A stretch of 58,623 nucleotides of DNA, taken from NCBI GenBank assembly GCA_017483185.1, contig JAFULM010000044.1, forward strand, positions 1 to 58,623. Reading direction: 5' to 3'. A model generated the notes under the pieces. That model did no database searches, was not told the origin of the DNA, and saw only the letters and a program-made list of their open reading frames with translations. This document shows positions 25,519 to 33,812 of the stretch, piece by piece; within the stretch, counting starts at the first letter, position 1, and every line of letters starts with the position of its first letter. The DNA comes from Prevotella sp. (lineage in GTDB: Bacteria > Bacteroidota > Bacteroidia > Bacteroidales > Bacteroidaceae). A program made the position numbers and the translations under genes.

Positions 25519-26583
25519 ATGAAGGAACACATTCTCATAATAAGGTTTTCGGCCATCGGAGACGTGGCTATGGCTGTGCCGGTGGTCTACTCGCTGGCCA
25601 AGACATATCCCAAGGTGCGCATCACGGTGCTCAGCCGGGAGTATGCCCGCCCGTTCTTTGACAATCTCGCGCCCAACGTGAGTTTCATGGAGGCCGACCT
25701 GAAAGGAGAATACCACGGCGTCAAGGGACTCAACAGACTCTACCGCCGGCTGACGGCAAAGAACTTCACGGCCGTCGCCGACTTCCACAACGTCCTGCGC
25801 TCGGACTATCTGCGTCTCAGGTTCAATCTCGGACGCTATCCCGTGGAGCACATCGACAAGCACCGCAAGGGCCGCAAGCTCCTCACGATGATAGAGGGCA
25901 AGAAGCTCGTCCAGCAGCCGACATCATTCCAAAACTATGCCGACACACTGGCACGCTTGGGCTATCCGGTCACGCTGCAGTTCCGGTCGATATTCCCGGA
26001 GGGTGGGGGAGACCTCAGTCTGCTGCCCGAGCCGATGTCGTCAAAGCCCGACGACGAGCTTTGGATAGGCATAGCGCCATTCGCCGCCCACCGGAGCAAG
26101 ACCTATCCGCCGGAGCGGATGCACGAGGTCATCAGCCTGCTGGCCGCACGCCACAGCCGGATAAGGATATTCCTCTTCGGCCGCGGAAATCAGGAAGAGG
26201 CCACTTTCTCCAGATGGACAGCCGAGTCGGACCGCTGCGTCTACGTCGGACGCCATCTCGAGACCATGCGGCAGGAACTGATACTCATCAGCCGGCTGAA
26301 CCTGATGGTCTCTATGGACAGCGCCAACATGCACCTCGCCGCAATCTGCGGCATACCGGTGGTGAGCGTCTGGGGCGCGACCCATCCCTTCGCGGGATTC
26401 CTCGGGTGGAACCAAAGCCCCGAGACGGTCGTCCAGACGGACCTGCCATGCCGCCCTTGCAGCATCTACGGCAACAAGCCGTGCGTGCGGGGAGACTTCG
26501 CCTGCATGATGTCCATCACACCGGAGCAGATCGCCGACAAGGTGGACGCCGTGCTCTCGATGGCCGGAAAGACGGCCGAATGA
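25519..26583 (+). CDS. GT9-family (heptosyltransferase-like) glycosyltransferase
   Basis: Predicted cytoplasmic transferase of the ADP-heptose:LPS heptosyltransferase fold, used for lipid A core or other surface glycans. The N-terminal domain begins ILIIRFSAIGDVAMAVPVVY, the family hallmark. The C-terminal nucleotide-sugar domain has IGIAPFAAHRSKTYP, VSMDSANMHLAAICGIPVVS and WGATHP. The cysteine-rich segment LPCRPCSIYGNKPC, near residue 310, is commonly seen in this family in Bacteroidetes. Length 354 is normal. Coupled to the DUF4254 gene upstream. The acceptor and donor sugar are not known. Confidence 0.88.
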   Translation: MKEHILIIRFSAIGDVAMAVPVVYSLAKTYPKVRITVLSREYARPFFDNLAPNVSFMEADLKGEYHGVKGLNRLYRRLTAKNFTAVADFHNVLRSDYLRLRFNLGRYPVEHIDKHRKGRKLLTMIEGKKLVQQPTSFQNYADTLARLGYPVTLQFRSIFPEGGGDLSLLPEPMSSKPDDELWIGIAPFAAHRSKTYPPERMHEVISLLAARHSRIRIFLFGRGNQEEATFSRWTAESDRCVYVGRHLETMRQELILISRLNLMVSMDSANMHLAAICGIPVVSVWGATHPFAGFLGWNQSPETVVQTDLPCRPCSIYGNKPCVRGDFACMMSITPEQIADKVDAVLSMAGKTAE

Positions 26584-26672
26584 GCAAAGAGGCATTTTTG
26601 AAACAGTAAAGAAAGCCCCAAACGGGGCGATTTGGGATAACAAACATTATTAATCATTTAAATCTTTGACAC

Positions 26673-26834
26673 ATGAAAAAGTACATTTGTGACGTTTGCG
26701 GATACGTTTACGATCCGGCAAAAGGAGACCCCGACAACGGTATCAACCCCGGAACAGCATTTGAAGACCTGCCCGAAGATTGGGTATGCCCACTGTGTGG
26801 AGTAGGGAAGGACGAGTTTTCGGTAGAAGAATAA
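26673..26834 (+). CDS. rd: Rubredoxin
   Basis: A 53-residue one-iron electron carrier. The two knuckles that hold Fe(Cys)4 are visible: [12 protein letters not shown] (Cys6 and Cys9) and [13 protein letters not shown] (Cys39 and Cys42). The [20 protein letters not shown] linker is classical for the family. It is transcribed alone in an anaerobe-type genome and probably supplies electrons to oxidative-stress enzymes. A strong hairpin lies downstream. Confidence 0.97.
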   Translation: MKKYICDVCGYVYDPAKGDPDNGINPGTAFEDLPEDWVCPLCGVGKDEFSVEE

Positions 26835-26862
26835 GGTCCGACAATATTTTAAGAGAATCATC

Positions 26863-26911
26863 ACGAATGGGGTGGGGCACGCTTCGGAAGAAGCTGTCTC
26901 ACCCCTTTCGT
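26863..26911 (+). terminator. Probable terminator after rubredoxin
   Basis: ACGAATGGGGTG at 26863-26874 pairs with CACCCCTTTCGT at 26900-26911, with an inner loop able to pair further, followed by ATTTTC. Confidence 0.65.
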
Positions 26912-26964
26912 ATTTTCACACGACGGCCGTCACGCCACGCCGGCAGCCGGATTGGTGTCATGAA

Positions 26965-27345
26965 AATATCAAATTTTTAACATTTCGCTTTTCTCCAAAA
27001 AAGACGCGAGGCAGCAAAAATCCTGACATTTCACCCTCGTTTTCCGACGCCGAAATTGCGACGGTCGAGCCGCGGCGGCCCCGCGGGGTCGCAACGGGCA
27101 CGCCGTCATGTCACAACGGCGGCCCCGTCATGATGCAACGAGCGCCCCGTTGCAGAGCCGGGAGGCCCTTACGGCTCGACCCCAAATCGGCCGCGAAAAT
27201 CACTCTTTACGCAACTCGCAGTGTTTCAGCGACTTAACAAAAATGTCAAAAATCGACGATTTTCGGCCTTTCGGACGATTTTTTCCGAACGACGGGATTT
27301 TTTCAAATCATTTGTAAAAATAGTTCTAAATTTTTAACACTGGGG
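26965..27345 (+). repeat. Long interspersed non-coding element, copy D
   Basis: Closest to copy C (17030-17425): the same TTTTTAACATTTCGCTTTTC left end, GGCCCCG/GCAACG core and TTTTTAACAC right end. It fills most of the 696-bp gap between rubredoxin and the MATE gene; the rest is the hairpin element at 27347. No gene seen. Confidence 0.65.
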
Positions 27346-27346
27346 G

Positions 27347-27499
27347 AAATTAAGTGAAGAATGAAGAATTTAAATGAAGAATGTGATGAGCGTAGCGAGT
27401 AATTTGCTGCCGCCGTTCAATCCCCTTCATCCTATATCTATCCCAAGTACATGGTGGCAGCAAATTCTTCACTCTTCGTTCTTCGTTCTTCACTTAAAA
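27347..27499. repeat. Second, degenerate copy of the GATGAGCGTAGCGAG hairpin element
   Basis: The left arm contains GTGATGAGCGTAGCGAGTAA then TTTGCTGCCGCC; the right arm has lost much of its pairing (GGCAGCAAATTCTTCACTCT onward). Compared with 23619-23790 it shows one intact and one decayed arm. It directly precedes the MATE promoter. Confidence 0.75.
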
Positions 27500-27503
27500 T
27501 TGT

Positions 27504-27511
27504 TACCTTTG
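27504..27511 (+). promoter_or_regulatory. -7 box (TACCTTTG) for the MATE gene
   Basis: TACCTTTG matches TAnnTTTG and lies 19 bp before the ATG at 27531. Confidence 0.6.
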
Positions 27512-27530
27512 CACATTATTAATATCCATA

Positions 27531-28889
27531 ATGGACAACAACAAAGCAACACTCGAACTTGGAACCAAACCGATCGGTCGGCTGCTCATGCAATACGCCA
27601 TGCCGGCCATCATCGCCATGACCGCCTCGTCGCTGTACAACATGGTCGACAGCATCTTCATCGGTCAGGGCGTCGGACCGATGGCCATATCCGGACTGGC
27701 CCTGACATTTCCATTCATGAACCTCGGCGCTGCTTTCGGAGCGGCCGTGGGTGTGGGAGCGTCCACGTGCATATCCGTCAAACTCGGACAGAAGGACTAC
27801 GGCACCGCGCAACGCATACTCGGCAACACGGTCACACTCAACGTCATCGTCGGACTGCTCTTCAGCATCGTCTCGCTGCTCTTTCTCGACGACATACTCT
27901 ACTTCTTCGGAGCAAGCCCGCGCACCATTCCGTACGCCCGCGACTATATGGTCATCATCCTCTTGGGCAACGTCTTCTCACACATGTACTTCGGTATGAA
28001 CGCCGTGCTGCGCGCCGCGGGCAAACCCCGACAGGCGATGTACGCCACGATGTTCACCGTCGTGATGAACACACTGCTCGACCCGCTCTTCATCTACGTC
28101 TTCGACATGGGCATACAGGGCGCCGCCTTCGCCACCATACTCTCACAGATGATGGCCCTGACGTGGCAGATGAAACTCTTCACCGACCGGCGGGAACTGC
28201 TACATCTGCAACGGGGCACGTTCGGCCTCGATGGCCGGCTCGTCCGCAACATCATCGCCATCGGCATGTCACCATTCCTGATGAACGTCTGCGCCTGCAT
28301 CGTGGTCATCTTCATCAACAAGGGACTGCTCGCCTACGGCGGAGACCTCGCCGTGGGTGCCTACGGTATCGTCAACCGCGTGGCTTTCGTCTTCGTGATG
28401 ATCGTCATGGGCATCAACCAGGGCATGCAACCGATTGCCGGCTACAACTACGGCGCACAGCGGAACGACCGCCTCATGCGCGTTCTGAAACTGTCGATGA
28501 TGGCCGCCACAGCCGTGACGACGACGGGATTTCTCATCGCCGAAATCTTCCCGAGAGAGTGCGCACGGCTCTTCACGTCCGACGACCAGCTGCTGGACAT
28601 GTCAGCCCACGGCATGCGCATCGTCATGTTCACCTTCCCCATCATCGGCTATCAGATGGTGGTGACCAACTTCTTCCAAAGCATCGGACGTGCCAGCGTG
28701 AGCATATTCCTCTCGCTCTCACGCCAGATGCTCTTCCTCCTGCCCATGCTCATCATCCTCCCGCCAATCATGGGCGCCGACGGCGTGTGGCTCTCCATGC
28801 CCGTGTCGGACACGGTGGCATCGGTCGTGACAGCGATAGTTATGGTAAAAGCCTCACCCCCAACCCCTCCCCGAAAGGGAGGGGAGTGA
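27531..28889 (+). CDS. MATE-family multidrug/toxin efflux transporter
   Basis: Twelve-helix cation-coupled exporter. The N-terminal motif IGRLLMQYAMPAIIAMTASSLY and the first-repeat features NMVDSIFIGQGVG and LGAAFGAAVGVGAST are typical, as is the second-repeat MGINQGMQPIAGYNYGAQ. Length is normal at about 440 residues up to VTAIVMVK. The remaining tail, ASPPTPPRKGGE, is translated from a palindromic repeat (28852-28888) and is unlikely to be functional. The substrate cannot be told from sequence. Confidence 0.9.
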   Translation: MDNNKATLELGTKPIGRLLMQYAMPAIIAMTASSLYNMVDSIFIGQGVGPMAISGLALTFPFMNLGAAFGAAVGVGASTCISVKLGQKDYGTAQRILGNTVTLNVIVGLLFSIVSLLFLDDILYFFGASPRTIPYARDYMVIILLGNVFSHMYFGMNAVLRAAGKPRQAMYATMFTVVMNTLLDPLFIYVFDMGIQGAAFATILSQMMALTWQMKLFTDRRELLHLQRGTFGLDGRLVRNIIAIGMSPFLMNVCACIVVIFINKGLLAYGGDLAVGAYGIVNRVAFVFVMIVMGINQGMQPIAGYNYGAQRNDRLMRVLKLSMMAATAVTTTGFLIAEIFPRECARLFTSDDQLLDMSAHGMRIVMFTFPIIGYQMVVTNFFQSIGRASVSIFLSLSRQMLFLLPMLIILPPIMGADGVWLSMPVSDTVASVVTAIVMVKASPPTPPRKGGE

Positions 28890-28904
28890 TATGCTTTTAG
28901 CAGT

Positions 28905-28994
28905 TCCCCATTATTCCCATTACCCCCATCACTCCCATTACTCCCATCACTCCCATTACTCCCATAACTCCCATTACCCCCATAACTCCCATAA
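28905..28994 (+). repeat. CCCATTACTCC tandem minisatellite
   Basis: About eight or nine degenerate 9- to 10-bp units (CCCATTACC, CCCATCACT, CCCATAACT) between the MATE and kinase-like genes. A shorter array of the same type is at 29680-29740. The complement resembles the coding repeats in the linkers of the hybrid regulator. Confidence 0.85.
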
Positions 28995-29002
28995 AGAAAA
29001 GA

Positions 29003-29662
29003 ATGACCAAAATTATCATCAACATCGGCCGCCAACTCGGCAGCGGCGGCAGAGAGATAGCCGCAAAGCTGGCCGAAAACCTCGGGTGCAAGTTCTACGA
29101 CCGCGAACTGCTCAATCTGGCGGCAAAGGAAAGCGGATTCTGCGAGAAGTTCTTTGAACAGAACGACGAGAACAGGGGCTTCCTGCGCTCACTGTTCCAC
29201 ATGCACGTCCCACACATAAGCGACGTCAACTTCTACAACAACAATCTCTCGCAAGAAAACCTCTTCAAGTTCCAGAGCGACGCCATACGCCACGCCGCCG
29301 AAGAAGACTCCTGCGTCTTTGTGGGACGCTGCGCCGACTACATCCTGCGCGACCGCGACAACGTGGTCAACGTCTTCATCACGGCCGACACGGACTGCCG
29401 CATCCGACGAATCTGCGAGCGCAACGGTTGTGACGCCGACACCGCCCGCAAGATAATAGAAAAGGGGGACCGCGACCGCGCAACCTACTACAACTACTAC
29501 ACGGGCAAGACATGGGGACACAGTGAGAGCTACGACCTCTGCATCAACTCCAGCAGACTCGGACCCGAACGGACGGAAGAATACATCAGGGAGTTTGTGA
29601 AGCAAAGCCTCAAAAACCCACCCCAAAACCCACCCCAACCCTCCCAAAGGGAGGGAGCATGA
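29003..29662 (+). CDS. Cytidylate-kinase-like protein
   Basis: P-loop protein of the cytidylate kinase-like family (Cytidylate_kin2), distinct from the essential Cmk. It shows IIINIGRQLGSGGREIAAKLA with a variant P-loop (residues about 5-20), the CKFYDRELL block after it, a VFVGRCADYILRDR motif, and TYYNYYTGKTWGHSESYDLC near the C-terminus. Nucleotide phosphorylation is likely but the substrate is not known. The last ~16 residues (KNPPQNPPQPSQREGA) come from a CCCACCCCAACCCTCCC palindromic repeat (29617-29660), so the genuine end is near FVKQSL. Confidence 0.82.
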   Translation: MTKIIINIGRQLGSGGREIAAKLAENLGCKFYDRELLNLAAKESGFCEKFFEQNDENRGFLRSLFHMHVPHISDVNFYNNNLSQENLFKFQSDAIRHAAEEDSCVFVGRCADYILRDRDNVVNVFITADTDCRIRRICERNGCDADTARKIIEKGDRDRATYYNYYTGKTWGHSESYDLCINSSRLGPERTEEYIREFVKQSLKNPPQNPPQPSQREGA

Positions 29663-29679
29663 TATGTCTCAGGGCTTCC

Positions 29680-29785
29680 CATCTCTCCCATAAATCCCAT
29701 CCCTCCCATAACTCCCATAACTCCCACAACTCCCATATAACATCCCCACTCAGTGTCCCCCTTTGGGGGACCACAGGGGGCCCCC
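29680..29785 (+). repeat. CTCCCAT minisatellite and GGGGGACCACAGGGGG palindrome before the phosphoesterase gene
   Basis: CTCCCATAACTCCCATAACT units run to about 29740. They are followed by TGTCCCCCTTTGGGGGACCA and CAGGGGGCCCCC, a short palindromic repeat that touches the start codon at 29789. Confidence 0.75.
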
Positions 29786-29788
29786 ATT

Positions 29789-30280
29789 ATGAAAAAGATC
29801 GGCATCATCAGCGACACCCACGCCCATTGGGACGACAAATATCTCCACTACTTCGAACCGTGCGACGAGATATGGCACGCCGGAGACATCGGCTCCACCG
29901 AAGTAGCCGAACGGCTGGCCGCTTTCCGCCCGCTGCGCGCCGTCTGCGGCAATTGCGACGGCGGCGACCTGCGGCTGATGTATCCCGAACGTCTGAGGTG
30001 GCGGTGTGAAGACGTGGACGTGCTCATGAAGCACATCGGAGGCTATCCGGGCAACTACGACGCCTCCGTGCGCAGCCAGATATACGCCTCGCCGCCACAA
30101 CTGTTCATCAGCGGCCACTCACACATACTCAAAGTGAAATACGACCGCACGCTCAATCTGCTACACATCAACCCCGGTGCCGCCGGACTGCAGGGCTGGC
30201 ACAAGGAGCGCACACTGATAAGACTGACCGTCGAAGGCAATAAATTCAGTGATTGTGAAGTTATTACATTAGGAAGATGA
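29789..30280 (+). CDS. YfcE-type metallophosphoesterase
   Basis: Small calcineurin-like phosphodiesterase of 163 residues. Metal-binding motifs are in order: IISDTHAHWD, WHAGDIGS, VCGNCDGGDLR, and SGHSHILKVKYD with a following INPGAAGLQG. This matches the YfcE/MJ0936 group that hydrolyses model phosphodiesters; the natural substrate is unknown. The start at 29789 was chosen because the upstream in-frame codons (from 29753) are translated repeat sequence. Confidence 0.9.
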   Translation: MKKIGIISDTHAHWDDKYLHYFEPCDEIWHAGDIGSTEVAERLAAFRPLRAVCGNCDGGDLRLMYPERLRWRCEDVDVLMKHIGGYPGNYDASVRSQIYASPPQLFISGHSHILKVKYDRTLNLLHINPGAAGLQGWHKERTLIRLTVEGNKFSDCEVITLGR

Positions 30281-30361
30281 CTCTCCAAGGGGACAAAATC
30301 AACCCGACAGCGATACGGTCACACAACCATCAACGGAAAACAATAACAAAAATATAGCATT

Positions 30362-31495
30362 ATGAAGACTATCATCATCACCGGCGGAGCCGGTTTCATC
30401 GGAAGCCACGTCGTACGGCTCTTTGTCAACAAATATCCGGACTACCGCATCATCAATGTCGACAAACTGACATACGCCGGCAATCTGGCCAACCTGAAGG
30501 ACATCGAGGACCGTCCCAACTACTCGTTTGTCAAGGCGGACATCTGCGACTTCGACACCATGCTCGCGCTGATTCGTGACAACGGCGTCACGGGCATCAT
30601 ACACCTCGCCGCCGAAAGCCACGTCGACCGCTCGATAAAGGACCCCTTCACCTTTGCCCGGACCAACGTCATGGGCACGCTATCACTCCTTCAGGCAGCC
30701 AAGACATACTGGGAAAGCCTGCCGGAGAAGTATGAGGGAAAACGCTTCTACCACATCTCCACCGACGAAGTCTACGGCGCACTGGCCCTCACACACCCCG
30801 AGGGAGTCGAGCCACCGTTCACGACGACAGCCTCGTCGTCAGAGCATCACCTTGCCTACGGCGAGGAGTTCTTTCTCGAGACGACAAAATACAACCCCCA
30901 TTCGCCCTATTCGGCATCAAAGGCGTCCAGCGACCACTTTGTCCGCGCCTTTCATGACACCTACGGCATGCCCGTCATCGTGACCAACTGCTCCAACAAC
31001 TACGGACCGTATCAGTTTCCGGAAAAACTCATCCCGCTCTTCATCAACAACATCCGCCACCGCAAACCGCTGCCCGTCTACGGCAAGGGGGAAAACGTGC
31101 GCGACTGGCTCTACGTCGAAGACCATGCGAGAGCCATCGACACTATCTTCCACCGCGGCAAGATAGCGGAGACATACAACATCGGCGGCTTCAACGAATG
31201 GAAGAACATCGACATCATCAAGGTCGTCATCAAGACCGTCGACCGGCTGCTCGGACGCAAGGAGGGTGAGGACCTCGACCTCATCACCTATGTCACCGAC
31301 CGCGCCGGACACGACCTCCGCTACGCCATCGACTCCTCCAAGCTGCAACGCGAACTGGGATGGGAGCCGTCACTGCAGTTTGAAGAGGGCATAGAGAAGA
31401 CCGTACGGTGGTATCTCGACCATCAGGAATGGCTCGACAACATCACCAGCGGAGAATACGAGAAGTACTACGAGAGCATGTACAGCAAGAGATAA
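30362..31495 (+). CDS. rfbB: dTDP-glucose 4,6-dehydratase
   Basis: Converts dTDP-glucose to dTDP-4-keto-6-deoxyglucose, the branch point for dTDP-deoxysugars. The NAD motif GGAGFIGSHVVRLF is at the start, followed by AAESHVDRSI, the STDEVYG catalytic block (Asp and Glu), YSASKASSDHFVRAFHDTYG with the catalytic Tyr-x-x-x-Lys, and NNYGPYQFPEKLIPL. Length 377 is normal. It is the first gene of a cassette that also includes an FdtA-like ketoisomerase and an aminotransferase. The nucleotidyltransferase RmlA is not in the window. Confidence 0.95.
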   Translation: MKTIIITGGAGFIGSHVVRLFVNKYPDYRIINVDKLTYAGNLANLKDIEDRPNYSFVKADICDFDTMLALIRDNGVTGIIHLAAESHVDRSIKDPFTFARTNVMGTLSLLQAAKTYWESLPEKYEGKRFYHISTDEVYGALALTHPEGVEPPFTTTASSSEHHLAYGEEFFLETTKYNPHSPYSASKASSDHFVRAFHDTYGMPVIVTNCSNNYGPYQFPEKLIPLFINNIRHRKPLPVYGKGENVRDWLYVEDHARAIDTIFHRGKIAETYNIGGFNEWKNIDIIKVVIKTVDRLLGRKEGEDLDLITYVTDRAGHDLRYAIDSSKLQRELGWEPSLQFEEGIEKTVRWYLDHQEWLDNITSGEYEKYYESMYSKR

Positions 31496-31499
31496 GACT

Positions 31500-31808
31500 A
31501 TGGACAACATCTCCAACGGACTCCATCAAGTCCTCGTCAGCATGGGATATACGCCCGACGACATCCCCCAAAAGGTCTCCCACGGCATGGAACACCTGCT
31601 CCATCTGCTCGAGACGGAAGACGAGGAGACCGTCATCAGCTACTACGGACTCTTCGGAGCGGAACGGTTGTCACTCGACGAGATTGCCGCCGGATGCGGA
31701 CAAAGCCCGGAAGACATGATGGCACGCATCGACCGGTGTATCCGCAAGATTGCCGTCACACCGGAGTGGGGGATTCTGAAAGGAGAACTGAAGCAGCCGG
31801 CACGATGA
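31500..31808 (+). CDS. Small protein with sigma-70 region-4-like helix-turn-helix
   Basis: A 102-residue protein starting four bases after rfbB ends. The C-terminal half ([20 protein letters not shown], then [23 protein letters not shown]) has the pattern of sigma factor region 4: a helix, the RYGL-like turn, an E-I-A-x-x-x-G-x-S recognition motif and an A-x-R-K-L-like helix. Region 2 is absent, so it is not a complete sigma factor. A DNA-binding or sigma-modulating role is possible. It is probably co-transcribed with rfbB. Recognition rests on pattern only. Confidence 0.65.
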   Translation: MDNISNGLHQVLVSMGYTPDDIPQKVSHGMEHLLHLLETEDEETVISYYGLFGAERLSLDEIAAGCGQSPEDMMARIDRCIRKIAVTPEWGILKGELKQPAR

Positions 31809-31855
31809 GACTGGATTGTCCGGCGACTGAAACAAGACAGAAAACAAAGCGTGAT

Positions 31856-33037
31856 ATGAAGAAAATACTATTGTTAGGCTCAGGCGAATTGGGCAAGGAA
31901 TTCGTCATCGCCGCCAAGCGTGCGGGCCAGTATGTTATTGCTTGCGACCGTTACGACAACGCTCCGGCCATGCAGGTGGCTGACGAGCGCGAAGTGTTCA
32001 ACATGCTCGACGGCGACGCTCTGGAGGCTGTTGTGAAGAAACACCGCCCCGACATCATCGTTCCAGAAATCGAAGCCATCCGCACGGAGAAGTTGTTTGC
32101 GTTCGAGGAGCAGGGCGTCCAGGTCGTTCCGAGCGCCCGTGCGGTCAACTACACTATGAACCGCCGCGCCATCCGCGACCTCGCTTCACGTGAACTGGGT
32201 CTGCGCACGGCCAAATATTTCTATGCCAAGACCTTCGATGAGTTCAAGGCTGCAGCCGACGAAATCGGTTTCCCCTGCGTGGTGAAGCCCCTGATGTCGT
32301 CCTCGGGACACGGCCAGAGCTACGTCCACAACGACAGCGAGCTGGAACAGGCGTTCCGTGAGGCAATGGAAGGCAGCCGCGGCGACGTCCGTGAGGTCAT
32401 CATCGAAGAGTTTATCGATTTCGAATCGGAGTTCACCCTGCTCACCGTGACACAGAAGAACGGCCCGACACTGTTCTGCCCGCCCATCGGTCACGTCCAG
32501 AAGGGCGGCGACTACCGCGAAAGCTGGCAGCCGTATAAGATTTCCGACGAAGCTCTGCGTCAGGCGCAACACATGGCCGACGAGGTGACACGCGCCTTGA
32601 CAGGTGCCGGCATCTGGGGCGTGGAGTTCTTCCTGACACGTCAGGGCGAGGTCATATTCTCCGAACTGTCACCCCGCCCGCACGACACGGGCATGGTCAC
32701 GCTCGGCCACACGACCAATCTGAGCGAGTTTGAGCTCCACTTCCGCGCCGTCATGGGGCTGCCGATTGCCGGCATCCATCTCGAGCACGCCGGAGTGAGC
32801 GCCGTCATCCTGTCGCCCACAGAGTCGACAGAACCGCTCGACTACAACTTCATCGACGCTCTGAAGGAGGACCGCACCCGCATCCGCATCTTCGGAAAAC
32901 CCGAAGCCCACGTCGGACGACGCATGGGAGTGGTGCTCTGCTATGGCGACACGGACGCCGACACGGACGCTCTGCGCGACAAGGCGAAGCGCCTGGCAAA
33001 GACCGTGCTCGGCACCGACCCGTACATGAAGAAGTAA
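31856..33037 (+). CDS. purT: Formate-dependent phosphoribosylglycinamide formyltransferase
   Basis: ATP-grasp enzyme that formylates GAR with formate and ATP in purine synthesis. It begins [19 protein letters not shown] and shows [30 protein letters not shown], the metal/ATP block [32 protein letters not shown], and [14 protein letters not shown] near the end. Length 393 is typical. The start at 31856 follows GCGTGAT; an open frame extends upstream but overlaps the preceding gene. It lies within a sugar-nucleotide cassette with which it has no obvious link. Confidence 0.96.
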   Translation: MKKILLLGSGELGKEFVIAAKRAGQYVIACDRYDNAPAMQVADEREVFNMLDGDALEAVVKKHRPDIIVPEIEAIRTEKLFAFEEQGVQVVPSARAVNYTMNRRAIRDLASRELGLRTAKYFYAKTFDEFKAAADEIGFPCVVKPLMSSSGHGQSYVHNDSELEQAFREAMEGSRGDVREVIIEEFIDFESEFTLLTVTQKNGPTLFCPPIGHVQKGGDYRESWQPYKISDEALRQAQHMADEVTRALTGAGIWGVEFFLTRQGEVIFSELSPRPHDTGMVTLGHTTNLSEFELHFRAVMGLPIAGIHLEHAGVSAVILSPTESTEPLDYNFIDALKEDRTRIRIFGKPEAHVGRRMGVVLCYGDTDADTDALRDKAKRLAKTVLGTDPYMKK

Positions 33038-33073
33038 AGCGGTCTTCCCACGGAAGACACATATCGTATATAG

Positions 33074-33325
33074 ATGATAGAGACACTGCAGTCACTGCGG
33101 TTCATATTCTTTGTGATGATATTCATGTCTCACTTCGGATATGACGGACGACCGACATTCGATGCCGGCGGCGACTGCGGTGTCTCATTCTTTTTTATCC
33201 TCAGCGGGTTCGTCGGAGAACCGTCGTACACCGGCATGCTGACGCTCTGTGCGGCAACAACGCTGCTGGCCGCGACGCTGGCACTAAAGATAGGGGCAGA
33301 GCAAAGAGCGAAGAGTGAAGAATAA
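33074..33325 (+). pseudogene. Remnant of an acyltransferase-3 membrane protein
   Basis: The first 47 residues (MIETLQSLRFIFFVMIFMSH onward, then GVSFFFILSGFV) are the beginning of an OafA-like O-acyltransferase, including the FxxxxxSHF and FFxLSGF motifs. They run directly into a ~25-residue hydrophobic C-terminal-type helix (TGMLTLCAATTLLAATLAL). About 250 residues that a working enzyme needs are missing. The end (GAEQRAKSEE) is encoded by a fragment of the GAAGAGTGAAGA repeat. An internal deletion in a former sugar O-acetyltransferase of the amino-sugar cassette is the simplest reading. Confidence 0.75.
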
Positions 33326-33335
33326 AGAATAAAAT

Positions 33336-33788
33336 ATGACAGGAAAAATAATCGACTTGCCCAAAATATTTGACCCGCGCGGCAATCTGACCGTAGCCGA
33401 AGGCAACCGCAACATACCGTTTGACATCGCCCGCGCCTATTGGGTCTATGACGTGCCGGGCGGAGAGAGCCGCGGCGGACACGCACACAAGCACTGCCGC
33501 GAGTTCATCATCGCCGTGAGCGGCAGCTTTCAGGTGACGCTCGACAACGGTCACGAGCGCACCACCTATCACCTCAACCATCCTTATCAAGGCCTGCTCG
33601 TCGAGACGGGAGTATGGCGCACACTCGACGACTTCTCCTCAGGAGCGGTCTGCCTCGTACTGGCGTCCGACCCGTTTGAGGAGGAGGACTACATAAGGGA
33701 CTACGGAGAATATATGAAATGGCCCCACCCCGGCCCTCCCCAAAGAGAGGGTGCCTACGATGTGAAGGAAGAAGGCCATGACATCTGA
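33336..33788 (+). CDS. fdtA: dTDP-4-keto-6-deoxyglucose 3,4-ketoisomerase (FdtA/QdtA-like)
   Basis: Cupin enzyme that turns the RfbB product into the 3-keto sugar that is then aminated. Features: DPRGNLTVAEGNRNIPFDIARAYWVYDVPGG at the start, the catalytic/metal-type His pair in SRGGHAHKHCREFI, and VTLDNG, GLLVETGVWRTLDDFSSG and ASDPFEEEDYIRDY in the second half. These are characteristic of FdtA, QdtA and the WxcM-like group; Fuc3N and Qui3N versions cannot be separated by eye. The last ~20 residues (WPHPGPPQREGAYDVK onward) are translated from a CCCTCCCC palindromic repeat. Confidence 0.87.
   Translation: MTGKIIDLPKIFDPRGNLTVAEGNRNIPFDIARAYWVYDVPGGESRGGHAHKHCREFIIAVSGSFQVTLDNGHERTTYHLNHPYQGLLVETGVWRTLDDFSSGAVCLVLASDPFEEEDYIRDYGEYMKWPHPGPPQREGAYDVKEEGHDI
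33720..33772 (+). repeat. CCCTCCCC palindromic repeat inside the 3' end of fdtA
   Basis: GGCCCCACCCCGGCCCTCCC, then CAAAGAGAGGGTGCCTACGA and TGTGAAGGA. The palindrome has mutated to CTCCCCAAAGAGAGGG. It encodes the protein tail. Confidence 0.8.
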
Positions 33789-33812
33789 CATTTAACATCT
33801 GACATTTAACAT
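33783..33812 (+). repeat. Two 14-bp direct repeats at the start of the acyltransferase gene
   Basis: ATCTGACATTTAAC is repeated exactly twice, ending at the ATG of 33811. It spans the stop of the upstream gene and the ribosome-binding region of the next. Confidence 0.8.

Noticed and set aside
28905-28994. Possible CRISPR array in the CCCATTACTCC repeats
   Set aside because: Units are short, degenerate and contiguous with no unique spacers, and no cas genes are present.
31694-31855. Frameshift joining the 102-residue protein and purT
   Set aside because: PurT has a normal full-length N-terminus at 31856, and the upstream open frame is the shifted reading of the small gene.
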